Part shown: one piece after another, positions 28,698 to 38,467 of the stretch
Numbering within the stretch: the first letter of the stretch is position 1
Layout of the letters: every line of letters begins with the position of its first letter
Origin: UBA5951 sp012269555
GTDB lineage: Bacteria; Pseudomonadota; Alphaproteobacteria; Puniceispirillales; Puniceispirillaceae
Assembly: GCA_038147755.1 (NCBI GenBank)
Contig: JAYQTS010000016.1
Coordinates: 1 to 51,498, forward strand
Reading direction: 5' to 3'
Length of the DNA stretch: 51,498 nt
Made by a program: the position numbers and the translations under genes
The notes under the pieces: model-generated
Told to the model about the DNA's origin: nothing
Seen by the model: only the letters and a program-made list of their open reading frames with translations
Databases searched by the model: none

Positions 28698-28709
28698 GGT
28701 CAGTTGGCA

Positions 28710-29202
28710 ATGTCAAATGATGAGAAATTCATAGAAACTAAAAAAATCACCACTGATTTGTTTAGACCTTTTGGTGATTTGCTTAAACTAAAAATATGCA
28801 GACATGATGATAAACCAAGGTATGTGCGCAAGACATCATGATTTAGCAAAATTAGAATTTGAAAAAGGTGGCAAACCAGGAATTAGCCTATTCAGTGCTG
28901 AGCCACGAGAACTGCCGTATAAGTTAGAGATGATGGAGCGTCATCCAAAAGGAAGCCAGGCATTTATACCGATGCATGCGCAACCATTTTTAGTTATCGT
29001 TGCAATGGATGATGCAGGGGTCCCTGCGCGACCGAATGCATTTATTACAGAGCCACATATCGGGATAAATTTTCATAAGAATGTTTGGCATGGGGTTTTA
29101 ACGCCAATTCACTCTCCTGGAATATTCGCCGTAATTGACCGAATTGCATCAGACAAAAATCTAGAAGAACATTGGTTTAAATTCCCTTATACCGTCATTT
29201 AA
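28710..29202 (+). CDS. allA: Ureidoglycolate lyase (one frameshift)
   Basis: About 164 residues after repair. The start MSNDEKFIETKKITTDLFRP continues FGDLLKLK, then a break at the A5 run near 28791-28796 leads into YADMMINQGMCARHHDLAKL. The rest is in frame: HPKGSQAFIPMHAQPFLVIV, FITEPHIGINFHKNVWHGVL (the conserved H-x-N-x-W-H-G) and FAVIDRIA. It cleaves ureidoglycolate to glyoxylate and urea, the substrate of the adjacent urease. It lies 12 bp after allE. The MMINQ ATG at 28804 is an internal Met, not the start. Confidence 0.9.
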
Positions 29203-29211
29203 TAGGAAAAA

Positions 29212-30195
29212 TTATCTGCTATTCGGTATAATTCCTGAATTAAATATTAATCTTTCAAAGTTTTTGTCACTTAATAAGCTAAAGCCTTTCATTACAATCC
29301 AAGTAATAATAAATACAAAAATTCCCCTAACTATCAGAATTATAAACAAGGATGGTCCCAAAAGCATCAAAACAGCTGTGTCCTCGATTACAGAATGAAA
29401 TAGATTTATTAAAACGAGTGCACCTGCAGCTGATTTAGCTGGGACTTCACCTTTTTTTATATTTCTCACAAGCAAGCCACCACCAAACGCCAATCCAAGC
29501 GTAAACCCAACGACAACAATTGTAGATGCTTGTTCTCCAATTTTAAGCAATTTTAGAAATGGATTCATTAATTTATGAATGATTTTTTCTACGCCCAAAT
29601 GACGCAAGATTTCTAATCCAACGAGTAGTAAGATTATAACTATTTGAATAAAAACAAGACCAAGAAATTGGTCTAAAATCCATTGTTCAATGGTTGGATC
29701 CGCGGACATTCTCGGTAAATTCATAATTGCCGTTGCAGAAAATAAGTCGAACATTGTGAACATCCAATTTAACAAAACACAAAATAAATAACCGCAAAAT
29801 AATCTCAAAATAATCGTAGTTATAGCACGCAAACCTGCCTTATGAGAAATTGCTGCCTCTAAAACGAGACTATGAGTAAATAACATAAAAGAAGCAATAA
29901 TAGTTGTTTGTGCAACAGTTAGCTGTGCAATTTCAGGGGTTGATGCAAAAACCAACAAACCTGCATATGGATTTGTTAATATGGTTGTAGTGAGTCCTAG
30001 CGCCATCTCTGCTGGCAATCCAACAAACTTTAAAGTTGGTTCTAACAAAATAGTTAGCCATGATACAAATCCCAGTATTTCGGCAATCTTCACGATAATA
30101 ATCGTTGGGATCATTACCTTAAAAAGAGAAGCAGATACAAAATAAATATCAGTTATAAGCTTCCATAAGCCTTTTTGCTTATTTTCTAATTCCAT
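29212..30195 (-). CDS. Nucleoside-recognition (Gate) domain membrane protein
   Basis: A 327-residue intact polytopic membrane protein. It has two half-repeats: FKVMIPTIIIVKIAEILG, GLPAEMALGLTTTILTNPYA in the first, and LLKIGEQASTIVVVGFTLGL, AFGGGLLVRNIKKGEVP in the second. These resemble the Gate domain (SpmA/SpmB/nucleoside-recognition family). Function is unknown; the family includes putative transporters and spore-maturation proteins. It follows the aminotransferase gene by 18 bp on the same strand and converges with allA (9-bp gap). Confidence 0.75.
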   Translation of the reverse strand: MELENKQKGLWKLITDIYFVSASLFKVMIPTIIIVKIAEILGFVSWLTILLEPTLKFVGLPAEMALGLTTTILTNPYAGLLVFASTPEIAQLTVAQTTIIASFMLFTHSLVLEAAISHKAGLRAITTIILRLFCGYLFCVLLNWMFTMFDLFSATAIMNLPRMSADPTIEQWILDQFLGLVFIQIVIILLLVGLEILRHLGVEKIIHKLMNPFLKLLKIGEQASTIVVVGFTLGLAFGGGLLVRNIKKGEVPAKSAAGALVLINLFHSVIEDTAVLMLLGPSLFIILIVRGIFVFIITWIVMKGFSLLSDKNFERLIFNSGIIPNSR

Positions 30196-30213
30196 ACTGC
30201 TAAATTGATGACC

Positions 30214-31542
30214 TTAAATAGAAATACTGTTCTGGATCGCTAGTGATAATCTTTCAACAAGAATGTTGATCTCTTCCTCCGAGATAATAAAAGGCGGAGC
30301 TATTAGAACATGGTCTCCTGACTTTCCATCTATGGTGCCTTGTGCAGGGTAGCAAATTAAGCCTTCAGAAAAGGCATTATTTTTTATCTTACCAGCAATA
30401 TTTAAACTATAATCAAAGGGGTTTTTACTTTTCCTATTCTCAACAATCTCAATACCTATGAACAGGCCTCTACCACGAATATCCCCAATATTTGGATGGT
30501 TATCAAAGACTTTTTTTAGCTTATGCACCAATATTTGACCTTTTTTATTTACATCCTCCAATAATTTGTCATCTACCAATCTATCTAACACAGCATCTGC
30601 CGCTGCTGCTGCGATTGGATGACCAAGGTACGTATGTCCATGCTGAAAATATCCAGACCCGTTCTTAATAACATCATGTATATAATCTTGGCATAACATA
30701 GCTCCTATAGGCTGGTAACCAGCTCCAAGACCCTTTGCGATTGTTAATATATCAGGCACCACACCATCAATATCGCAGGCGAATAGGCTACCGGTTCTTC
30801 CCATTCCACACATAACCTCATCAAATATTAATAAAATTCCGTATTTATCACAAATTTCTCTAACTCTTTTCAGATAACCGTTTACAGGGCATATGGCGCC
30901 TGCTGTAGCACCGACAACTGGCTCTAACAAGAAAGCCATCACGTTAGATTCACCTAATCTTATAATTTCCGTTTCTAATTCATTTGCAATCCGTAATCCG
31001 TACTCTTCCTCAGTCTCACCCCCAATTTATAACGATATTCATAACAAGGTGATATTAAAGTTGTATCGATCAATAAGGGTTCAAACTGTTTTCGACGCCA
31101 CTGATTTCCTCCAGATGCAAGTGCTCCCAGAGTATTTCCATGATAACTTTGCTTTCAGTGTAATTATGTGACGTCTGTCATTTTGTCCTATCTCAACAAA
31201 ATATTGTCTCGCTAGTTTTAAAGCAGCCTCAATTGACTCGGAACCACTTGAAACTAAGTAAACACGGTTTATGTCACCTGGCGCATACCTCGCCAACCTT
31301 GTGCAAGTTTTTCTGCAACCTCTGTCGTAAAAATGATGTGTGCGCATAAGAGAGTTGCTGAGCTTGTTGGATTATAGCATTTTTTACATGTGCGTCAGAA
31401 TGACCCAGACAGGATACGGCAGCTCCCCAGAACCATCCAAGTAAGTATTACCTTTATTGTCATGAATATAACAACCACTTCCAGAGAAAGCTGATGGTAA
31501 TTCGGCCCTACTATTTCTTTGAAATATATATTCGCTTCCCAT
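30214..31542 (-). CDS. Class III aminotransferase, beta-alanine/GABA type (multiple frameshifts)
   Basis: Pieces in three frames assemble into a full aminotransferase of about 445 residues. In order: MGSEYIFQRNSRAELPSAFS, CYIHDNKGNTYLDGSGGAAV, YLVSSGSESIEAALKLARQY, YHGNTLGALASGGN and NVMAFLLEPVVGATAGAICP. Then ILLIFDEVMCGMGRTGSLFA (cofactor Asp), ILTIAKGLGAGYQPIGAMLC (Schiff-base Lys) and DIRGRGLFIGIEIV. Breaks at runs such as G4 (DGSGGA), T5 and G5 are repaired by one base; one near 31150 is less clear. It lies 3 bp downstream of the TRAP permease stop, so it probably processes an imported amino compound. The substrate is unknown. Confidence 0.83.
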
Positions 31543-31545
31543 ATT

Positions 31546-34135
31546 TTAAACCTTTATTCTTTCATAAAGATATCTTTTTCTATTGGAATATATAACGATC
31601 ATAAGCAATGCAATTGCTGGGAGATAGAAAAACTCCTTAGCAGGTCTATCAGATTTTTCTACAAATAATTTATCTAATGTAACAAGCCTATCAGAATAAA
31701 AGTCAAACTCTTGTAATTCTTGGAAAAGGGGAGTGCCAGGAAATGGTTCTTCCACTAATACATTTTTATCATCAAAAATGATTATCAAACCAGATTGTTC
31801 AAGACGTGAAACGGCGTCACCCTCGATAGGCAATTTTAGAATTGTATTTTTAGAGATAATTCTATCTTCGTTATCGAAATCAGGCCCTGTTATTTGAATC
31901 CTTAAGTCTATCAAATCTTCTGGTAAATTTTCAATTTCACCATTTAATAATTCTTTAACTTGGTTTCCCTTTAACTCCAAATAAGGAGGCGAAATCTTAT
32001 TTAACCAAAAATCTGGTCTAAAAAATGTAAAAGCAACGATTAATAATATAAGAACTTCCCAAAACTGTGTTTTTGTAAAAATGAAACGTTGAGTGGCAGA
32101 GCAAAACGCTAACATTCCAACTGTCATTGTTAAGAATACAATTATTCCCTCTATTAAAGTGACATCTATTAAAAGGATAGATGTATTGAAGATGAACATG
32201 AATGGTAAGATTGCTGTTCTTATATCATAGCTAAACCCTTGAATCCCGGTTCTAATTGGGTCACCCTTAGAAATGGCAGCAGCAGCATATGCGGCCAGTC
32301 CCACTGGGGGGGTGTCATCAGCTAAAATTCCAAAATAAAATACAAATAGATGGACAGCAACGAGCGGAACGATTAAGCCATTCTGAGCACCTACCATAAC
32401 TATGACTGGTGCCATAAGAGAAGAAACAACAATATAGTTAGCCGTCGTTGGTAGACCCATTCCCAGTATGAGGCACATTAATGCAACAAGTAAAAGCATT
32501 AGAATTAAGTTTCCACCAGACAAAACTTCAACAAATTCTCCGATAAATTGATGCATACCTGTTAATGAGACAGTGCCAATAATTATTCCAGCTATACCGG
32601 TTGCAACTGAAATGCTTATCATATTTTTCGCACCGTTTTCTAACCCCTCCGATAACTCAACAAGTCCCCGCAATAAGACCTTTCGTTTTATTTCATGTCC
32701 CCTAAAATAAGCCTTTAAGGGATGTTGGGTAAGTAAGATTACGATCATTACTACACATGCCCAATACGCAGACAAACCAGGTGATAGACGGTTTACCAAA
32801 ACACACCAAAGTAAAACAATAATAGGCAAAATATAATGATAGCCCGTATTGGCCACTGCAGAGACAGGGGGTAGGCTACTCATTTCTTCTTTGGTAAGAC
32901 CGACTGTCAAGTCTTTTTGCTTTGCAGAAATTCGGACTAAAAATAAATATATTATTGTAAGTAGTGAACCAATATATAAAATAGAAAATTTTGGTAAAAC
33001 ATCTCCAACATATTCGACACTAAATTTGGCTAAAAAAGCAAATATCGCTAACATTCCAAATCCAAAAAGGAAACCCATTATTTTATTTAAAATACTTTTT
33101 TGTCTTTGAGAACGCTTTAACCCTTTAAGCCCTAATTTTGTAACCTCAATATGCACAAGATAGAATAATGCAATGTAGGAAACTAATGCAGGCAAGGCTG
33201 CATGTTTTATAAGTTCAAAATAACTCACTCCTGTGAATTCAGCTATAAGAAAAGCGGCTGCTCCCATCACAGGTGGAGTGAGCTGACCATTTGTTGAGGA
33301 AGCAACCTCAACTGCTCCTGCCTTTTCAGAACTTAACCCTGTTTTCTTCATTAGCGGGATTGTAAAAGTACCCGTTGTAACAACATTTGCAATTGATGAA
33401 CCAGAATAGATACCAGATAGACCACTTGCCATCACTGCAGCTTTTGCAGGACCCCCTCTCAAATGCCCCAACAAGGCAAAAGATAATTTTATAAAATAAT
33501 TTCCAGCACCAGACCTTTCTAATAAGGCTCCAAAAGAACAAACAAGAGAAAATCATGGAAGCTGATACACCTAGAGCAACACCAAATACACCCTCGGTTT
33601 GCATCCAAAAATGCCACGTTAAGCTTATTAATTGATGCCCCCTTCCAACGCATTGAGTCTGGAAAAACATCTAAATGACCAAACATCACATAAAATAGAA
33701 AACATGCTGCAACAATCACAAGGGGTAACCCTACTACGCGGTATACTGCAAGCATTACGCATATGATGCCAACTACGGAAAAAAATAGGTCAAAATTATT
33801 GGGGAGGCCTGCACGATTAGAGATATCTAATTTAAAGAAAAATAAATATAGACATGAAAAAATTGCAATTAAAGCTAAAAAAATCGAAACTAAATCATCT
33901 GTTTTCTGATTTATTTTGAAGACTGGTTGAAATGCCGCAAGAGCTAATCCAAGTCCAAAGGCAAGGTGAATTTGCCTGACTTCCTGTGAATTAAAGACTA
34001 GTTTGAAACCAGTAATTTGACTTAAATAAAACGGAAAATCAGCAGCAACCCATAATTGAAATATTGACCATAAAATACATACAATAGATTATCAAATAGC
34101 AGTTTTGGACTTCGTTCTAAAGTGCTCGAAGACAT
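31546..34135 (-). CDS. TRAP transporter fused permease (TAXI type, with C-terminal DUF3394-like region; frameshifts)
   Basis: The continuous 642-residue C-terminal part begins at LLGHLRGGPAKAAVMASGLS and has SGSSIANVVTTGTFTIPLMK, EVASSTNGQLTPPVMGAAAF, LGMGLPTTANYIVVSSLMAP and DDTPPVGLAAYAAAAIS. These are canonical for the fused 4TM-12TM permease of TAXI-type TRAP systems. A soluble tail of about 120 residues follows. The N-terminal 230 residues lie in shifted frames: WSIFQLWVAADFPFYLSQ, VVGLPLVIVAACFLFYVMFG and TWHFWMQTEGVFGVALGVSA. Two missing T residues near 33545 restore IFSLFVLFGALLERSGAGN. The start MSSSTLERS (34135) has AGGGGAAAG upstream. It lies 12 codons or more past a hairpin-terminator behind the binding-protein gene. 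Confidence 0.88.
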
Positions 34136-34187
34136 ACTTTCCCCTGCAAACCTAATTTTGCCATTAGCTATTTTTACATCATCCAAA

Positions 34188-34219
34188 TAAAAAAAGAACG
34201 CCGGCACAAGGCCGGCGTT
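34188..34219 (-). terminator. Hairpin terminator/attenuator between TAXI binding protein and TRAP permease
   Basis: On the minus strand, a 9-bp GC-rich stem (AACGCCGGC/GCCGGCGTT, 34197-34205 with 34211-34219) and 5-nt loop are followed by CTTTTTTT. This is the best rho-independent terminator in the window. It lies 10 bp after the binding-protein stop and before the permease start, so it should reduce read-through into the permease. Confidence 0.85.
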
Positions 34220-34229
34220 TAAAACTAGA

Positions 34230-35198
34230 TTACATCCAGCCTCTTTCTTTATAATATTTTAATGCACCTGGATGCAATGGAGCCGAAAGACCATCAGAAA
34301 TCATTTGCTCTTCGTTCAGATTAGCAAATGCTGGATGAAGCTTTTTAAAATCAGCAAAATTATCGAAAACTGCTTTTACAACAGTATAAACAACTTCTTC
34401 TGGCACTGCAGTTGAAGTAATTACCGTCGCCCCGACACCAAAAGTTGTAGTATCGTTAGGCGAACCTTGATACATTCCACCTGGAACACTAGCGACACGA
34501 TAAAATGAGTTATCTGCAATAAGCTTGTCGATAGGTGCATCGGTTACTGACACTAGCTCAACATCACAACTGGAGGCAGCCTGAGTAACAGCAGCTGCCG
34601 GATGCCCAACTGTGTAAATCATTGCTTCAATTTTTCCATCGCAAATTGCCTGTGCCATCTCAGAGCCTTTCAATTCAGCCGCAAGCGAGAAATCACTCAT
34701 TTTCATACCAAAAGCTTCCATCACAACTTCCATTGTTGCTCGCTGGCCAGAACCTGGGTTTCCTACATTAACTTTTTTACCTTTCAATCCCTCAAAAGAT
34801 GAAATACCAGACCCTTTTTTTACAATCAGCGTAAATGGCTCAGGGTGGACAGAAAAAACCGCTCTTAATTCTTTGAAAGCTCCTTTATCTTCGAATTTTG
34901 AAGTGCCTCGATATGCATGATATTGCCAATCTGATTGAGCTACACCAAATTCTAATTCGCCAGCACGTACTGTATTAATATTATAAACAGAGCCGCCAGT
35001 TGATTCTGCTGAGCAGCGAATGCCATGGGATTTTCGGTCTTTATTCACCAACCTACAAATAGCACCTCCTGTTGGGTAATAAACACCTGTAACACCTCCT
35101 GTTCCAATTGACACAAATTGGTCTGCAGAAACCTGAGAGCCTCCGAAAGCTGTTAAGGTAGCGATAACTGCGCCACACAAAAGTTTTCTTATTCCCAT
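34230..35198 (-). CDS. TAXI-family TRAP transporter solute-binding subunit
   Basis: A 322-residue intact periplasmic protein. A signal peptide MGIRKLLCGAVIATLTAFGG is cleaved near VSA-DQ. It is followed by the family motif FVSIGTGGVTGVYYPTGGAI, GIRCSAESTGGSVYNINTV, GELEFGVAQSDWQYHAYRGT and KKVNVGNPGSGQRATMEVV. Family members bind glutamate or other carboxylates; the ligand here is unknown. GGGAGGT lies 6 bases upstream of the ATG. A strong terminator follows the gene. Confidence 0.93.
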   Translation of the reverse strand: MGIRKLLCGAVIATLTAFGGSQVSADQFVSIGTGGVTGVYYPTGGAICRLVNKDRKSHGIRCSAESTGGSVYNINTVRAGELEFGVAQSDWQYHAYRGTSKFEDKGAFKELRAVFSVHPEPFTLIVKKGSGISSFEGLKGKKVNVGNPGSGQRATMEVVMEAFGMKMSDFSLAAELKGSEMAQAICDGKIEAMIYTVGHPAAAVTQAASSCDVELVSVTDAPIDKLIADNSFYRVASVPGGMYQGSPNDTTTFGVGATVITSTAVPEEVVYTVVKAVFDNFADFKKLHPAFANLNEEQMISDGLSAPLHPGALKYYKERGWM

Positions 35199-35295
35199 AA
35201 TTACCTCCCTATAAATTGGAAATTAGAGGTTCAGAAAAACACAAATCTCTGATGATTGCAAATATTTCGGATGAAATAAAACTAGTTAAAAATTA

Positions 35296-36672
35296 TTACT
35301 CAACTTTCATTTGCATATTTGCTAATTCGCCTAACGAGATTGGTTTAATTGGTGTACGAATGCGGAAATAACCAGTTTTTTCAGGTGTTTGCCCAAGAAT
35401 TTCGGAAAATAAATTAATAACTGTCATGCCACAATATCTGCCTTGACAATTACCCATACCACACCTGGAGATCGCCTTTAGCTGGTTAGGCCCAACGCAA
35501 CCCATCTTTATTGCTTCTCTTACTTCTCCAGCTGTCACCTCCTCACATCTACAAATTATCACATCGTCAGGGGGGCAGCTATGCCACTTCTTGGGAGTGT
35601 ATAGGACGTCCAAAAACTTTCGAAATTGAAGGTGTTGTTTTTTAACCTTAATTTTTTTTAGAATGTACCTTTCATCTACAGAAAACCCATTGTCTGCAAG
35701 TAACTTAAGAGCAGAAATTTCACCTGAAATCTCTGCAGAATCTGCCCCCAAGATTTTATTACCGTCTCCGGCTATAAGAATGTTCGGTAAATTGCTTCGG
35801 CCAAATTTATCTGAACGTGGCTCCCAGCAGGAATTCTGCATGTTCCAATCATGTTTAATCCCCAAAGCTTGAGTAATCTGAATATTTGGATGAACTCCAG
35901 CATGCAAAAATACGTTTTGTGCCTCAATATATCTTTTCTTTTTCCCTCTCACGAATTGAATTATGTGTTTTCCATTGCCTGATTTTATTCGAACATCACT
36001 AACCGATGTTACGCGTCTCACGCCTGCTAATTTAAGTTTAGCAAGCATTGCGACACCTCTTAAAAGATATATTATTGTTATCAGATTGAGTCGCAGGTAA
36101 AATAAAGCTTTAAAGATATCTATTTTACTTTGCGTCTCTAATAGTGTTTTAGGAGGTTCGCCCTGCTTAAGCATCTGACAAGCTACAAGATAAAACAGAG
36201 GACCAGAACCAACCAGCACAGAAGCTGGAGGTGAATAAGGACTTGTTTTCATCAAGATCTGGGCAGCTCCTACCGTGAGCACACCTGGATTTGTCCACCC
36301 ATTAAGCGGCATCGCACGTTCTATTGCCCCAGTTGCAAGAATAACGGCATCAAATTTCTGGTAATAACTTTTTCCATCAATGGACCACGACACTTCTTTA
36401 TTTTTCGTTACGGACCAAACTGAAGCTCCTGATATAAGTGTTAGCAATTTTTGGTGAACTGCTTCTTCTACTCTCTTAAACAGTAATTTTGCGTTCGCAT
36501 GATCGATATCTAAACTCTGAATTTTTTTCTCACTAATCGTTTCTAAATTTCGGTAAATTTGACCTCCAATAGTGTTTTGCTCATCTAATATTGTCACATG
36601 AACATTTTTAGATGTAAGAGTTAGAGCTGCTGATATACCTGCGGGCCCTGCGCCAATGATAGCAACTTTCAT
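35296..36672 (-). CDS. FAD/NAD(P)-binding subunit with BFD-like [2Fe-2S] domain, hydroxyproline dehydrogenase type (LhpE/HcnB-like)
   Basis: A 458-residue intact flavoprotein. Rossmann FAD motif VAIIGAGPAGISAALTL, then ILDEQNTIGGQIYRNLET and a second nucleotide site ILMKTSPYSPPASVLVGSGP. The C-terminal cluster site has IICRCEEVTAGEVREAI and CGMGNCQGRYCGM (four Cys). The same architecture occurs in HcnB, opine oxidase OoxA and LhpE, the alpha-like subunit of heteromeric D-hydroxyproline dehydrogenase. It lies 12 bp after the small [2Fe-2S] gene. AGGAGA precedes the ATG. Hydroxyproline specificity is inferred from the neighbouring epimerase and deaminase genes. Confidence 0.85.
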   Translation of the reverse strand: MKVAIIGAGPAGISAALTLTSKNVHVTILDEQNTIGGQIYRNLETISEKKIQSLDIDHANAKLLFKRVEEAVHQKLLTLISGASVWSVTKNKEVSWSIDGKSYYQKFDAVILATGAIERAMPLNGWTNPGVLTVGAAQILMKTSPYSPPASVLVGSGPLFYLVACQMLKQGEPPKTLLETQSKIDIFKALFYLRLNLITIIYLLRGVAMLAKLKLAGVRRVTSVSDVRIKSGNGKHIIQFVRGKKKRYIEAQNVFLHAGVHPNIQITQALGIKHDWNMQNSCWEPRSDKFGRSNLPNILIAGDGNKILGADSAEISGEISALKLLADNGFSVDERYILKKIKVKKQHLQFRKFLDVLYTPKKWHSCPPDDVIICRCEEVTAGEVREAIKMGCVGPNQLKAISRCGMGNCQGRYCGMTVINLFSEILGQTPEKTGYFRIRTPIKPISLGELANMQMKVE

Positions 36673-36684
36673 CTGATTATTCTC

Positions 36685-36943
36685 CTAAAGAGGATACGAA
36701 TTTTCCCGTTTAACTATTATGCCCTGTTCAGCAAGCCTCATACATCCTTGTTGGTTTCCAATACCGTCAATAATCAAAAGACAATCAAAGCATGAACCCA
36801 TCATACAAAATGGACCGCGTGATTTACGTAAGACCTGTGTTTGACGAAAATCCTTAATCCCATTGCATAATAAAGCCGCCGCAATACTCATACCCTGTTC
36901 AAAATAAATTTTTCTACCCTCAAAATGAAAAAAGGTTATCCAT
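36685..36943 (-). CDS. Small (2Fe-2S)-binding subunit, LhpF/HcnA-like
   Basis: The ferredoxin-like subunit has FFHFEGRKIYFEQGMSIAAA at its N-terminus and the cluster cysteines in RGPFCMMGSCFDCLLII plus GCMRLAEQG. The clear Met (MSIAAALL, 36891) would remove the first beta hairpin found in homologues. Adding two Ts to the six-base T run near 36930 connects an ATG at 36943 (MDNLFFHFEGRK). That ATG lies inside the end of the upstream dehydrogenase frame, so the true junction is uncertain. It passes electrons between the two flavin subunits of the dehydrogenase complex. Confidence 0.75.
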
Positions 36944-38044
36944 GAAACCGACTCTCGCTAAATAGGGACAAGTCAGGGGCATTTTTTTCCCAGTTAACCA
37001 GAGAGATAAAGTAGTAGAATGTATTGCTGACAAAGTAATGCCGCTATGACATGTGACAATGAATGCACCTGGCATGCTTGACGATTGCTGATAAATCGGA
37101 AGTCCATCAGGAGACATCACTCTCAAAGAGCCCCAAGCCCGAACTAATCTTAGTTGAGCTAATTTTGGCATCACCTTTATTGCGTTTTGAGCTATTCTAC
37201 ACATTTCAGCCTGTGTTTCATTGTCGTTTAACCCAACTTGCTCTTGAGAATCCCCGATCTGAATGGCACCTTCATTTGTTTGCCGAATGGTGACTGAGGG
37301 CCTGTTGATGATCGGAGGAACCTTTTCTGTGATAAGAATTTGTCCTCTCTGTGGTGATACAAGACCCATGAATCCAAATAAGGGACCTATTTTTTTTGCC
37401 CCTAGACCAGCGCACACAACCACTTTTTCAGCTGAAACTTCAAGCCCCTTTTTTGTCACTAATCTAAACACACCATCTTTTTTTTTAGCTATTTTAATTT
37501 CCTCGCCTAGATAATGATCTAAACCCCACTTTTGGCAACATTCTGTCAACGCTTTCAACAATTGTAACGGGTTTAAATGACCATCGTAGGGATAATAAGT
37601 TGCGCCTATTGTCTCTCCTCCTACCATTGGCTCAGCTGCACGAATTTCAGATGAGGATAAGATTTCATATGGGTAGTCGCCATTTAATGCGCTTTTTAGC
37701 TTCTTATATTCAGCTATTCGCTCATCTAGTGCGTTAGAATCTATAAAATACTCGTAACCTCCGTTTTGGCTTAAATTTATTTTCATGCCTGTTTCTTCGG
37801 ATAACTCCGAGACGAAATCGGGGTATAAACGAGCTGCATCTCGCGTCCAAGCTGCATAGAAAGGCGTTTTAATCCCTTTACCTTGCACCCACACAAGTCC
37901 AAAATTGCCTCGAGACGCCTTGAAATCTGTATCTGTACCATCAATACAAAGAACAGAGGCACCTTGCTTCAAGAGTCCATGAGCTACTGAGAGCCCAACG
38001 ATACCACCTCCAATTATTGCAAAATCAGCCTCTTTTTTTTTCAT
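36920..38044 (-). CDS. FAD-dependent D-amino acid/hydroxyproline dehydrogenase subunit (DAAO family, LhpB/HcnC-like)
   Basis: A 374-residue intact flavoprotein of the D-amino-acid oxidase family. The dinucleotide motif DFAIIGGGIVGLSVAHGLLK is followed by FKASRGNFGLVWVQGKG, EPMVGGETIGATYYPYDGHL, VVVCAGLGAKKIG and the C-terminal VRAWGSLRVMSPDGLPIYQ and GAFIVTCHSGITLSAIH. With the two downstream genes it forms a three-subunit, membrane-associated dehydrogenase. Close architectural relatives oxidise cis-4-hydroxy-D-proline (LhpBEF), opines or glycine (HcnABC). The final residues VGFMDNLFSF extend beyond the family end and overlap the next gene. Confidence 0.83.
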   Translation of the reverse strand: MKKKEADFAIIGGGIVGLSVAHGLLKQGASVLCIDGTDTDFKASRGNFGLVWVQGKGIKTPFYAAWTRDAARLYPDFVSELSEETGMKINLSQNGGYEYFIDSNALDERIAEYKKLKSALNGDYPYEILSSSEIRAAEPMVGGETIGATYYPYDGHLNPLQLLKALTECCQKWGLDHYLGEEIKIAKKKDGVFRLVTKKGLEVSAEKVVVCAGLGAKKIGPLFGFMGLVSPQRGQILITEKVPPIINRPSVTIRQTNEGAIQIGDSQEQVGLNDNETQAEMCRIAQNAIKVMPKLAQLRLVRAWGSLRVMSPDGLPIYQQSSSMPGAFIVTCHSGITLSAIHSTTLSLWLTGKKMPLTCPYLARVGFMDNLFSF

Positions 38045-38079
38045 CAGACAATTCCCTGTAAGATACTAAATTGAATTAT

Positions 38080-38427
38080 TCATTTGGCACAGTCGATACA
38101 TAATGAAAATGTCGGGTCTAGCCTCAATCTTCCAACACTTATAGTTGCATCACAATTCAAACAATACCCGAAATCACCCTCTTCTAAACGTTTTAAAGCA
38201 GCTTTTATAAGCTTTATTCTTCTTAATCTGAGAGCTTCCTTAGCTGTATCCATAGACTGTTGCTGCATTGCATCCATTCTACTCAATCTTCCGGTAGCTT
38301 GTTGGTCAAGTTCTACAGGGGCTCTATCTTTGACAGTTTTTAGGGAAATATCCGTAATATCCTGTAATTCAGACAAAAGCATTTTCTTAAAATCTGCATT
38401 ACTTAAGTGTGTTTTGTGAACATCCAT
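38080..38427 (-). CDS. DksA/TraR C4-type zinc-finger protein
   Basis: A 115-residue intact protein. It has a helical N-terminal half (coiled-coil-like, residues about 8-75) and a terminal zinc finger GYCLNCDATISVGRLRLDPT...CIDCAK with the C-x2-C/C-x2-C set. It matches the short TraR/DksA family that binds in the RNA polymerase secondary channel. The coiled-coil tip acidic pair of true DksA is not evident. The start is MDVHKTHLS. It is embedded in a catabolic cluster, 35 bp before the dehydrogenase gene, and could set expression of that operon, but this is speculative. Confidence 0.88.
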   Translation of the reverse strand: MDVHKTHLSNADFKKMLLSELQDITDISLKTVKDRAPVELDQQATGRLSRMDAMQQQSMDTAKEALRLRRIKLIKAALKRLEEGDFGYCLNCDATISVGRLRLDPTFSLCIDCAK

Positions 38428-38467
38428 GGCAAATTTAATTAGTTAAAAGTTAATTGTAATTTCATTT

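Noticed and set aside
38084..38419. Plus-strand 111-codon open frame opposite the DksA-like gene
   Set aside because: It is a near-complete antisense shadow of a convincing zinc-finger gene; its translation matches no family.
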